NCBI RefSeq assembly: GCF_005886805.2
Contig: NZ_CP045430.1
Coordinates: 682,001 to 746,000 of the forward strand
Reading direction: 5' to 3'
Source of the DNA: Pseudoalteromonas rubra
Lineage (GTDB): Bacteria > Pseudomonadota > Gammaproteobacteria > Enterobacterales > Alteromonadaceae
Length of the DNA: 64,000 nt
The notes under the pieces: model-generated
Told to the model about the DNA's origin: nothing
Database searches by the model: none
What the model saw: only the letters and a program-made list of their open reading frames with translations
Part shown: in pieces, positions 10,601 through 19,100 of the stretch
How the letters are laid out: the number at the start of each line of letters is the position of its first letter
Position numbering within the stretch: position 1 is the first letter of the stretch
Position numbers and translations under genes: made by a program

Positions 10601-11811
10601 GAGACTTTGTTCTTATCAACACGGTCTTCCCAGGTAAAGCGGATTTCATTGCGGGTGCCGCCTGTACCATAGCCTGAATACTTCACTGCCGTCGGGTAAT
10701 ACTCCAGACTGCCGCTGACCTTGGTATAGTGGTAGGTGTAGTAGTTACCCGAAGCATCCTGAACACGCTTCAGTGCCCAGGCAAATGCCTTGCCCTGCTT
10801 TGAGTTAATCAACGCATCCGAGGTGCTGCTGTATTTACCATAGGTATATTTATTGCCTTTCACATCCGTTACTGTAAAGGCATACGGGCCTGTGCTGGTG
10901 CTGGAAGTATGGGCAATGATTTTCTGGCCACTGTTCTGACGCGTACGGTATTCCGTGTTGTTGGCGCCATAAGTCTGACCGGATTTCACAATCAGGCGCT
11001 GACCGTCCAGACAAAAGCGGTCATTGCTATCAAAGTTAACCGCACCGGCCTTGCCGTCGGTTTCCATATTCTGCTCACAACGGGTAATGGCACTGAGTCC
11101 GCCAATGGCAAATCCCACACCCACATGACCATTGTTGGGGTTAGACGCATAGCTCAGAGAAACAGACGGCTTAAAGCCACCCGTTGATTCACCCGTGGTG
11201 ATGGGAATGGAATAAGTAAACTCACCACTGGGTGATACGTTACTCTCTGCCGGCAGTGAGCCCACATAATCATTGGTGTTGATGGCCGAACTCAGCCCCG
11301 TCGCCTGAGCATAATGCACCAGCTCGGCAGATGGGTTCACAAAGTCACTACGAAAATCATAGTTTACATCGCGTACCTGCATCCGCGTACCGATGTCTCG
11401 CAGGTCAATGCCGATACGGTAAGGGCGTACCTGGCCATTTGAAATGAGCAATTCATGTCCAAGATCGGACTGCATCAGAATGTCAGGCTGACCATCTCCG
11501 TCAAAATCACTTCGCAGACGCTTACCGACCACGTCCAGGTCGTTGCGCAGTGCCGTAAAGTCTTGCTTTGACAGATACTCCAGTTTGTATCCGTTTGCCG
11601 TTTCGACCACGCGCACATAGGGCATGGCGTTATGGACACGAATACTGACCGGGGCGTCATCCGCCGTGGTAACCTGTTTAACAGGCTGCTGATAATAGAG
11701 GTGGCCGTTACTGTCTCCCCAGACATCGCTGCTGGGGGTGACCGGGCTGGCCTGTCCCGACACACTAAAAGCCCCCAGCATCAGGGCCAGGGTTCCTTTG
11801 TACTTAAACAT
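4672..11811 (-). CDS. Rhs/TcdB-like polymorphic toxin, JAMM-like tail (unit 1)
   Basis: This 2,379-residue protein carries a Sec signal peptide (MFKYKGTLALMLGAFSVSGQ). In order it has an SpvB-like segment (~195-240), FG-GAP/VCBS motifs DFDGDGQPD, DFNGDGLTD, DIDADGYPE, DFNGDGRAD, ELNGDGLAD and DINGDGIPE (~100-930), and a TcdB middle motif RDGFGAYTTVSYSTL (~955). A GGGS linker with a Cys cluster (~1090-1115) and many YD repeats follow. The Rhs core ends GRIYDPILGRFLQADP ... NNPLNKTDPSGY near 2080. A hydrophobic pre-toxin stretch follows, then a tail with HTHVES (~2289), GPGDHGF (~2315) and TPTGAIRVLE. This layout resembles JAB/DUF4329-type toxin tails, although the usual Ser of SxxD is Gly. Known relatives encapsulate and release the tail; the delivery route here is unknown. 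It is coupled to the exported immunity gene at 4259-4672. Confidence 0.93.
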   Translation of the reverse strand: MFKYKGTLALMLGAFSVSGQASPVTPSSDVWGDSNGHLYYQQPVKQVTTADDAPVSIRVHNAMPYVRVVETANGYKLEYLSKQDFTALRNDLDVVGKRLRSDFDGDGQPDILMQSDLGHELLISNGQVRPYRIGIDLRDIGTRMQVRDVNYDFRSDFVNPSAELVHYAQATGLSSAINTNDYVGSLPAESNVSPSGEFTYSIPITTGESTGGFKPSVSLSYASNPNNGHVGVGFAIGGLSAITRCEQNMETDGKAGAVNFDSNDRFCLDGQRLIVKSGQTYGANNTEYRTRQNSGQKIIAHTSSTSTGPYAFTVTDVKGNKYTYGKYSSTSDALINSKQGKAFAWALKRVQDASGNYYTYHYTKVSGSLEYYPTAVKYSGYGTGGTRNEIRFTWEDRVDKNKVSYLKGNKVSLTKRLKQIDSYYSGNLLRKYKLTYRYIGTGVTQSALQKVQACSSDNSCLSPTVFNWKTRGSIRLGSDIGRDYSRNSRYKAHQFMDFNGDGLTDIAYVRNDRGSSSDHLYMIPNTGSGFGDERRFHDIATKTFRKTWKVIDYDKDGKDDILYMKGSSQYWQLMRHTSAMNFTFTQLTGISKPSSDDNTRFLDIDADGYPELLHFVGNKLSYQKGIKTGLASGAAKALKFNLSAPSGSTATMMSYDKEDNTFQAMDFNGDGRADFLAKVRVSTYYDDIHPPCERPPFCEDPRGIEPTPMAVKVNHVGASSSLADRFGGQVERIGGGTVTQRSESAPITPVNLSQLNPVNMVGGPAASALLQAEQQAAQVQSLSRTSGPITTQGYRNSYYWKILVSTGNDTFAELYSLGSTSSYKDIQAVELNGDGLADILYRNSNNDWYARINTGTGFASGIKLFNYDKPSLKVFDINGDGIPEVYREDHGDHFYFYNGTGFTYRKLTSHGSNYDFTTFMDVTGDGAADKLVFQGRMGLYQNSDAPTNLISSVRDGFGAYTTVSYSTLNNRNIYTPHSDARTKSWGNGRVTDMKSGARVVSALIKNDDTIKYKYHGAKAQVGRGMLGFRQIEVESVNGGTKIVTTYRQDGDYRGSPERVQTYVRYGSDTSSGGGSGGGSGGGSGGGGGGPIDPCEVFPETCNCRWEADRACELPRVAPIETFSAAEGFNGALASPVRSNSAQFATMSTASVNTSIWRLKSDMTSSYGRKQETSFVTANSTKPYLVYPSKTITKRYNTDVSSLTLISTKTKTVSSVDSFGNPVKHSSVIDTKNGYAKTEKTNTYGYSYYGGRVTKTVETKRYLNRLNGTNKGNYQNTHTSTFAYDSKGRLIKTTADNGVAKSYTLNSYGLITKETVSKSGLPTKTLETYYDSTYRLVTGEKNSLGHRSTIGYDSLGRKSYTQTANGQRTYYTYNKLGRLTGEVSTPADNTSKTGAKALSTSQSKYWCTSGCISGAAYYEENTSESGPTSRQYFDKYGRVLRESNMSLSGTFINVDYVYDTKGRKYKESMPYFHGGTPLWNVYKYDKQNRVVQVTKADGSIWKTEYNGESVTTINPSNHKHTQLKNVMGFLVKVTDANNKSAYYEYDEKGKTRLLTGPKGNKIQVSFDKYGNKTRVIDPDKGTISYSYNAYHQVTRESDSNGNVITYQYDVLGRSKEVQRKRGSKLEHHAVNTYDSGAYAKGMIAVTTDKVTGFTERFYYDSFGRTREKHTVIDGSTYKEIWSFNNAGQLYKETDASGKSVTYHYNAHKHLSSLKDLQTNSVVWQASAADAFGNITTEKLGSRITRTKVFDQKTGLLTSLKSTGSGTLQNWAYNWSNLGNLTYRQDHTIGKKETFGYDSLNRVTSSAISGGPSTTISYNELGNITYKTGVGHYHYQSSRPHAVTKVTGDRANTYQYDAAGNMVKDNARELVYNTFHKPVYIKKDSYWMEFAYSGSGKRYKRTEFGGEKGLLLPILNGDISTFIPIAQETRYVGNVEFVRYGGQSTWVSKRYIAGKVLITTVNNQATTRFMLDDHLGSTHVIADASGKKEQVMSFDVFGARRNATTWARDFSDQNKFTSKLTLRGYTGHEQMDEVGLVHMGGRIYDPILGRFLQADPMVQAPENIQNLNRYSYVVNNPLNKTDPSGYIFATIAVWALNAAISQGIITGVTATVLSGLLTAYSYYGLAQTAVGIIQAINGGGTAMANFLGGYAKSWAEGCALSVAGVGSCDVPFSELKALYVAGSTLMDMATSVNKAKASEGAKDAISVTAADAEVEAPEKEETAKTEPPKDIVGTPEMDKKAIELLGGMTDTKKEQSVVVKKDGGLIQPDKCVNEKCSFSIKPSDDLSFVAHTHVESDESNRKLRKLINEKREIPGPGDHGFLEKKNIPNYIKTPTGAIRVLEKVGGQYRVRTLSGEAVPTEWKPKDAVISISAIRRARRGR

Positions 11812-12028
11812 GTTTGCTCACTTTGTTTTTTATTTTTATCTGACGTTGATATCTGCTCACACTTTTTTGCCGAACCTGAGATCAACTACAAGGCACTCCC
11901 TCACTTACACAGCTGCAACTGTCTCAGAAAAAGGTAAGTAAGGTATTAACAACAAAATTCATGTGCCTGAGCACAGTACTCTGAGTTGAGCAGATAGATA
12001 TAGCTGTATCGATATTCAGCCAGTAATA

Positions 12029-12379
12029 TTATTCAACGACCTTTACTTCAACTTCATCGATTTGGCAGTTCGCAGAAGCCTGATTAAAAGTGAGCTTAAC
12101 GGGCAGGTTCGCGGCAACAGCCGTGAGTAGCATAGACTGCATATTGCGATAGTTTTCGCTGGTTTTATTCAGTGCAGCCGCTTCTTCCTGATCCAGGTTA
12201 CAAGCCAAAGTGGCATTAGTACCTTGAGGAAACTTTACTTTTACCTGATTTGCTTTGGCAACAACCGAAGAAAATACAACGTTCGATACGCCTTCACAGC
12301 TGTACTTATCGCAGCTTGCAGCAGCCTGGCCAGCGAAAGTGATGAATAAAGCGGAGATAGCAAGTGTAGAAAATTTCAT
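12029..12379 (-). CDS. Small secreted four-cysteine protein, copy 1
   Basis: This 116-residue paralogue of the proteins at 3515, 20545 and 29627 has the same signal peptide and Cys positions 23, 28, 60 and 105. Its middle differs: VAKANQVKV replaces VANTTQVKV. It precedes Rhs unit 1 (start 11811) by 217 bases. Unlike the other three units, the spacer between small protein and Rhs has a different sequence here over most of its length. This shows that the small gene and the Rhs gene have been reassorted or converted separately. Function is unknown; a conserved secreted partner of the Rhs protein is the simplest reading. Confidence 0.88.
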   Translation of the reverse strand: MKFSTLAISALFITFAGQAAASCDKYSCEGVSNVVFSSVVAKANQVKVKFPQGTNATLACNLDQEEAAALNKTSENYRNMQSMLLTAVAANLPVKLTFNQASANCQIDEVEVKVVE

Positions 12380-12406
12380 TATTATTATGTCCTTTTATTA
12401 GTTATC

Positions 12407-12420
12407 GTTACAATGATACC
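12407..12420 (-). promoter_or_regulatory. Conserved GTTACAATGATACC element upstream of small-protein copy 1
   Basis: An imperfect form of the GGTAC-AATG-GTACC element stands 28 bases before the start codon. The TATCATTGTA core on the minus strand is kept, the rest of the inverted repeat is not. This favours a -10-like role over a strict palindromic operator. Confidence 0.35.
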
Positions 12421-12686
12421 GAAAAAGGAACATGAAAAAAACTTTAAATTCACACTTGTATTAACAAAGAAACAAACCTCGCAGCAGCAACCTCAGGTTT
12501 TGTAACTAACTCAGTCGCTTATTTTTTTAAATGCAGTAGTGTGATTTAAGTTACTTGTTCTTTGTCACAAGTACCTCAGTAGTAGTTGTACTTACTTCAC
12601 CGTGAACCTTGACGGTGGTTAAATTCAAACAGAAAGTTACCTATCAGACGATACAACTCACTGAAAGAATATAAATCAGTGCGAAG

Positions 12687-12717
12687 AAGCGCCAGCCTTG
12701 AAGGGCTGGCGCTTTTT
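12687..12717. terminator. Terminator after Rhs unit 2 immunity gene
   Basis: An 11-bp perfect stem AAGCGCCAGCC / GGCTGGCGCTT with a 6-base loop begins a few bases after the immunity stop codon. The T-run is better on the plus strand (GCTTTTTG) than on the minus strand (GCTTCTTCG). It probably ends minus-strand transcription and may also block plus-strand read-through. Confidence 0.8.
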
Positions 12718-12718
12718 G

Positions 12719-13159
12719 TTATGGTTTTTTAATTTCCTGTGGATATATGGCATATCTCGAAGTCTTACCCGCCCTATCCGGCAATCGTTTTAAATAGCTC
12801 ACGACTGTTAAACTGCCAGAAGTTTGAGTGTTCTCAACATAATCAAACGTTGCGATCACTTCGACCCACTTTCCTTCGAACTCCTTTCTGATTTCCTCAT
12901 CCAGTTGCGCAATAGATAGCTTAAAACTGTTATTAAATGCATAGTGGTTATAAGCCTCAAAGCTCGCATATAAATACATGTCTTTGCTTCCTGTCGAGGC
13001 AACCCCCTGTACAGAGACCTCTTTTCCTCGATAATCAGCTTTATTCACTATAAGGTCGTAAAAAGACACTTTTTGTGGTGCTGCGCTGAGTACACAGCTT
13101 GACAACAATCCACTTAGCATCACAATACTAGCTACTACACTTCTTATTTGTTTAACCAT
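12719..13159 (-). CDS. Exported immunity-type protein for Rhs unit 2 (OB-fold-like, possible lipoprotein)
   Basis: This 146-residue protein has an N-terminal hydrophobic leader. LLSSC within it fits a lipobox, so it may be a lipoprotein; otherwise cleavage near LSA-A gives a soluble periplasmic form. The mature part, NKADYRGKEVSVQGVAS ... EGKWVEVIATFDYVEN ... SGSLTVVSYL, matches the layout of the unit 1 immunity protein, so the two are divergent homologues. Its ATG lies inside the end of the Rhs gene (16-base overlap), giving tight translational coupling. The paired toxin tail is also JAMM-like, so related immunity proteins go with related toxins. Identification as immunity rests on position, overlap and this pairing. 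Confidence 0.8.
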   Translation of the reverse strand: MVKQIRSVVASIVMLSGLLSSCVLSAAPQKVSFYDLIVNKADYRGKEVSVQGVASTGSKDMYLYASFEAYNHYAFNNSFKLSIAQLDEEIRKEFEGKWVEVIATFDYVENTQTSGSLTVVSYLKRLPDRAGKTSRYAIYPQEIKKP

Positions 13160-16100
13160 TCGTAATCATCACCCACATATTGATCGCCATTTTTTACCCA
13201 GTCAGTGTAATCATGACCATACAAGAAGCCTTTTTCAGTGATCCCTGGAGTCACTTTTTCAGCAGCTTTAAACCCGTCATAGTCAAACTTAGCCATCATT
13301 CTGCCACTCGCTGTCATATAAGTGTTACGTGTAGTCTGCTGGATATCTGATGGGCTCAGTAAACGATAAAAAGACGAGCCATGGGAGTGTACATCAGCGA
13401 CAGCACCAGAAACAACAGACAGGCCAACACTTTCAGATTCAAATTGAGTTTGTAGTTCACCTATAACAGCTTTACCATTTGACTCCGTAATCATAGCGCC
13501 AATTTCAATATTATACTTTTCAGCAATAGTATCGATTTCAAACGCAAAGTCACCTACAGCATCATCTACACTGTACGACTCGGCACTCTCACGATAACTT
13601 TTCAGATTTTTAGCTGCATTCTTAATATCGGTGTTGATTTTCTTAATAACATCATCACTAAAACGCTCTTTACCACCCCGGTTATACTTAACAGGCTGCT
13701 CATCAGAGCTATTTCTCGAACGGGTTTGCTGTTGTTGGGCAGTATTACCATCTGTCTGACTATTACCTTGCTGCTTAGTCTCTAACCCATCAACACAGCC
13801 TCCACCGGCTGCCATATTCAGCATACAGGTAACCGCCTGACCTTTCGCAAACCCTTTGGCCCAGCCGCCGGCAAAGTTCGCCAGTGCCGTTCCGCCCTGA
13901 TTCGCTGCCTGGATAATACCCACCGCCAGCTTTGCGTAACCATAGTATGAATAGGCTGTCAGCAAACCACTGAGTACAGTCGCTGTCACACCCGTGATAA
14001 TTCCCTGGCTGATTGCCGCATTCAGTGCCCAAATTGCTATCGTCGCAAAGATATATCCACTGGGGTCGGTCTTATTCAGCGGGTTATTCATTACATACGA
14101 GTAGCGGTTCAGGTTCTGAATATTATTCGGCGCCTGCACCATCGGGTCTGCTTGTAAGAAACGTCCCAGGATTGGGTCGTAAATACGCCCGCCCATGTGC
14201 ACCAGGCCCACTTCATCCATCTGCTCATGACCCGTGTAACCACGTAGTGTCAGTTTGCTGGTGAACTTATTCTGGTCGCTGAAGTCTCTCGCCCAGGTGG
14301 TCGCGTTCCGACGTGCACCAAACACATCAAAGCTCATCACCTGCTCTTTCTTACCACTGGCATCCGCAATCACATGCGTTGAACCCAGGTGGTCGTCCAG
14401 CATAAAGCGTGTTGTCGCCTGATTGTTCACTGTGGTAATAAGTACTTTGCCCGCAATGTAGCGCTTGCTCACCCAGGTGCTCTGGCCACCATAGCGAACG
14501 AACTCCACATTACCCACATAACGGGTTTCCTGTGCGATTGGAATAAAGGTGCTGATATCCCCGTTGAGGATAGGCAACAGCAAACCTTTTTCACCACCAA
14601 ATTCAGTACGCTTATAACGCTTACCAGAACCTGAGTAGGCAAACTCCATCCAGTAGCTGTCTTTTTTGATGTAAACCGGCTTGTGGAAAGTGTTGTATAC
14701 CAGCTCTCGGGCATTGTCCTTCACCATGTTACCTGCCGCATCGTACTGGTAGGTATTGGCTCTGTCACCCGTGACTTTCGTCACCGCATGGGGGCGGCTC
14801 GACTGATAATGATAATGGCCCACACCTGTTTTATAGGTGATGTTACCCAGCTCATTATAGCTGATTGTGGTGCTCGGCCCCCCTGATATCGCACTGCTGG
14901 TAACCCGGTTCAGGCTGTCATACCCGAACGTTTCTTTCTTACCAATCGTATGGTCCTGACGATAGGTCAGGTTGCCCAGATTACTCCAGTTATAAGCCCA
15001 GTTCTGTAACGTGCCACTGCCCGTTGACTTCAGACTGGTCAGCAAGCCGGTCTTCTGATCGAACACCTTAGTCCGGGTAATGCGACTGCCCAGTTTCTCT
15101 GTGGTGATGTTACCGAAGGCATCCGCCGCCGAAGCCTGCCAGACCGTGCTGTTAGTCTGCAAGTCTTTGAGGGAACTCAGGTGCTTGTGCGCATTGTAGT
15201 GATAGGTCACTGACTTGCCCGAAGCATCTGTTTCTTTATATAGCTGACCGGCATTATTGAACGCCCAGATTTCCTTATAGGTACTGCCGTCAATCACCGT
15301 ATGCTTTTCTCTTGTACGACCAAAACTGTCGTAGTAGAAGCGCTCGGTAAATCCTGTGACCTTATCGGTCGTCACCGCAATCATCCCCTTGGCATACGCA
15401 CCACTGTCATAGGTATTGACCGCATGATGTTCCAGTTTACTACCGCGCTTACGCTGCACCTCTTTTGAGCGTCCCAGCACATCGTATTGGTACGTGATCA
15501 CATTACCGTTGCTGTCTGACTCGCGAGTCAACTGATGATAAGCATTATAACTATAGTTGACCGTTCCCTTATCCGGGTCAATTACCCGGGTTTTGTTACC
15601 ATACTTATCATAACTAACCTGGATCTTATTGCCCTTAGGCCCCGTTAACAGACGGGTTTTACCTTTTTCATCATACTCGTAATAAGCTGACTTACTGTTT
15701 GCATCTGTGACTTTGACCAGCAAGCCCATCGTATTTTTCAGCTGGGTATGTTTATGATTGGACGGGTTAACCGTGGTCACACTCTCGCCGTTGTACTCGG
15801 TTTTCCAGATAGAGCCATCGGCCTTAGTGACCTGCACAACCCGGTTTTGCTTATCGTATTTGTACACATTCCAAAGTGGCGTGCCACCGTGGAAATACGG
15901 CATGGACTCTTTATATTTACGTCCTTTCGTGTCGTAGATAGAGTCCACGTGCGTGTAAGTACCACTTCTTGAAAGAGTAGATTCGCGTAGAACACGGCCA
16001 TACTTATCATAGTAAGTGCGACTCGTTGGGTCACTTTCCGAGACACTTTCCTCGTAATAAGCAGCCCCACTGATACAGCCACTGGTGCACCAGTATTTAC

Positions 16101-19100
16101 TCTGACTAGTGCTCAGCGCCTTAGTGCCAGTCTTGCTTGTGTTGTCGGCCGGGGTTGAAACTTCTCCCGTCAGACGACCCAGTTTATTATAGGTATAGTA
16201 AGTACGCTGACCATTGGCAGTCTGGGTATAAGACTTGCGACCCAGGCTATCATAACCTATGGTGCTGCGATGCCCGAGGCTGTTCTTCTCACCGGTCACC
16301 AAGCGGTAAGTACTGTCATAGTAGGTTTCCAGCGTCTTGGTGGGTAAACCTGACTTAGAGACGGTTTCTTTAGTGATCAGACCATAACTGTTCAGGGTAT
16401 AGCTTTTCGCCACACCGTTATCTGCAGTGGTCTTTATTAACCGTCCTTTGCTGTCATAGGCAAAGGTTGAGGTGTGGGTATTCTGATAGTTCCCTTTATT
16501 TGTGCCATTCAAACGGTTCAGATAACGCTTGGTCTCTACCGTTTTGGTAACCCGGCCACCATAATAGCTGTAACCATACGTATTCGTTTTTTCCGTCTTT
16601 GCATAACCGTTTTTCGTATCAATCACACTGCTGTGTTTTACTGGATTACCGAAACTGTCTACTGAAGACACGGTTTTAGTTTTGGTTGATATCAGCGTCA
16701 GACTGCTGACGTCTGTGTTATAGCGCTTAGTGATCGTTTTAGATGGATATACCAGATAAGGCTTAGTGCTGTTCGCAGTGACAAAGCTTGTTTCCTGCTT
16801 ACGACCATAACTTGAGGTCATGTCTGATTTTAAACGCCAGATACTGGTGTTAACAGAAGCCGTACTCATGGTCGCAAACTGGGCGCTGTTTGAACGCACA
16901 GGTGACGCCAGTGCACCGTTGAAACCCTCTGCCGCACTGAATGTCTCTATCGGTGCAACTCTTGGTAACTCACAGGCTCGGTCTGCTTCCCAGCGACAGT
17001 TACAAGTTTCAGGAAATACTTCACACGGGTCAATAGGCCCGCCACCGCCGCCACCTGAACCACCGCCAGAGCCGCCACCTGAACCACCACCGGAAGACGT
17101 ATCGCTACCATAGCGCACATAGGTCTGAACCCGCTCCGGGCTGCCCCGGTAATCCCCATCCTGACGATAGGTCGTGACTATCTTAGTACCACCATTCACG
17201 CTTTCCACTTCTATCTGACGGAAGCCCAGCATGCCGCGACCCACCTGGGCCTTTGCACCATGATACTTGTACTTAATGGTGTCATCATTCTTAATGAGTG
17301 CACTGACGACCCGCGCCCCTGACTTCATATCCGTAACACGGCCATTGCCCCAGCTCTTAGTGCGGGCATCGCTGTGTGGCGTATAGATATTACGGTTGTT
17401 CAGCGTCGAATACGACACCGTCGTATACGCACCAAAGCCGTCTCGTACCGACGAAATCAGATTGGTCGGTGCATCCGAGTTCTGATAAAGACCCATGCGC
17501 CCCTGAAATACCAGCTTGTCTGCAGCACCGTCACCAGTGACATCCATAAAGGTCGTAAAGTCATAGTTAGAGCCATGCGAGGTCAGTTTACGATACGTGA
17601 ATCCTGTGCCATTGTAGAAGTAGAAATGGTCTCCATGGTCTTCCCGGTATACCTCTGGGATCCCATCACCATTGATATCAAACACCTTCAGGCTCGGCTT
17701 GTCATAGTTAAATAACTTAATTCCGCTGGCAAACCCTGTGCCTGTGTTGATCCGGGCATACCAGTCATTATTACTGTTGCGGTACAGAATATCTGCCAGA
17801 CCATCGCCATTCAGTTCAACCGCCTGAATGTCTTTATACGAACTGGTACTGCCTAAAGAATAAAGCTCTGCAAAGGTGTCATTACCCGTTGAAACCAGGA
17901 TTTTCCAGTAGTAACTGTTACGATAGCCCTGAGTGGTAATAGGGCCAGATGTCCGGCTCAGTGACTGTACCTGCGCCGCCTGCTGCTCCGCCTGTAATAA
18001 CGCACTGGCTGCCGGGCCACCCACCATATTCACCGGATTCAGCTGACTCAGATTAACCGGAGTAATGGGTGCTGATTCACTACGCTGTGTGACCGTACCA
18101 CCACCGATGCGCTCCACCTGACCACCAAATCGATCTGCCAGGCTTGAAGAGGCCCCGACATGGTTAACCTTAACCGCCATTGGAGTGGGTTCAATCCCTC
18201 TGGGATCTTCACAGAAAGGCGGTCTTTCACAGGGGGGATGAATATCGTCATAATAAGTACTCACTCGCACTTTAGCGAGGAAATCAGCACGACCATCCCC
18301 ATTAAAGTCCATCGCCTGGAAGGTGTTGTCTTCTTTATCGTACGACATCATAGTCGCCGTTGAGCCACTCGGTGCCGACAGGTTAAACTTCAGCGCTTTT
18401 GCTGCACCACTGGCCAGACCCGTTTTAATGCCTTTCTGATAAGACAGCTTGTTGCCCACAAAATGTAACAGCTCCGGGTAACCATCTGCGTCTATGTCTA
18501 AAAAGCGCGTGTTGTCATCCGAGCTCGGCTTACTGATCCCCGTCAGCTGCGTAAACGTGAAGTTCATCGCTGACGTATGGCGCATCAGTTGCCAGTACTG
18601 GCTGCTGCCCTTCATATACAGGATGTCGTCTTTGCCATCCTTATCATAGTCAATGACTTTCCAGGTTTTACGGAAGGTTTTCGTAGCAATATCATGAAAA
18701 CGACGCTCATCGCCAAAGCCACTGCCCGTATTCGGGATCATGTATAAATGATCTGACGAGCTGCCCCGGTCATTACGCACATAAGCGATATCGGTCAGGC
18801 CATCCCCGTTGAAATCCATAAACTGGTGCGCTTTATAGCGACTGTTTCTGGAGTAGTCACGACCAATGTCTGAGCCCAGGCGAATGCTACCCCGTGTTTT
18901 CCAGTTAAACACAGTGGGTGACAAACAGCTGTTGTCCGACGAGCAGGCCTGCACTTTTTGCAGCGCACTTTGTGTAACGCCGGTGCCGATGTAGCGGTAC
19001 GTCAGCTTATACTTACGCAGCAGGTTCCCTGAGTAATAGGAGTCGATTTGCTTCAGGCGTTTAGTCAGGCTAACCTTGTTCCCTTTCAGATAGGAGACTT

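Larger units (their letters stand above)
12380..12718. other. Intergenic region between copy 1 small protein and unit 2 immunity gene
   Basis: No gene is visible. It holds the conserved element at 12407-12420 next to the small-protein gene, a short CACCGT/ACGGTG hairpin near 12598-12617, and the unit 2 terminator at the far end. Confidence 0.7.
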
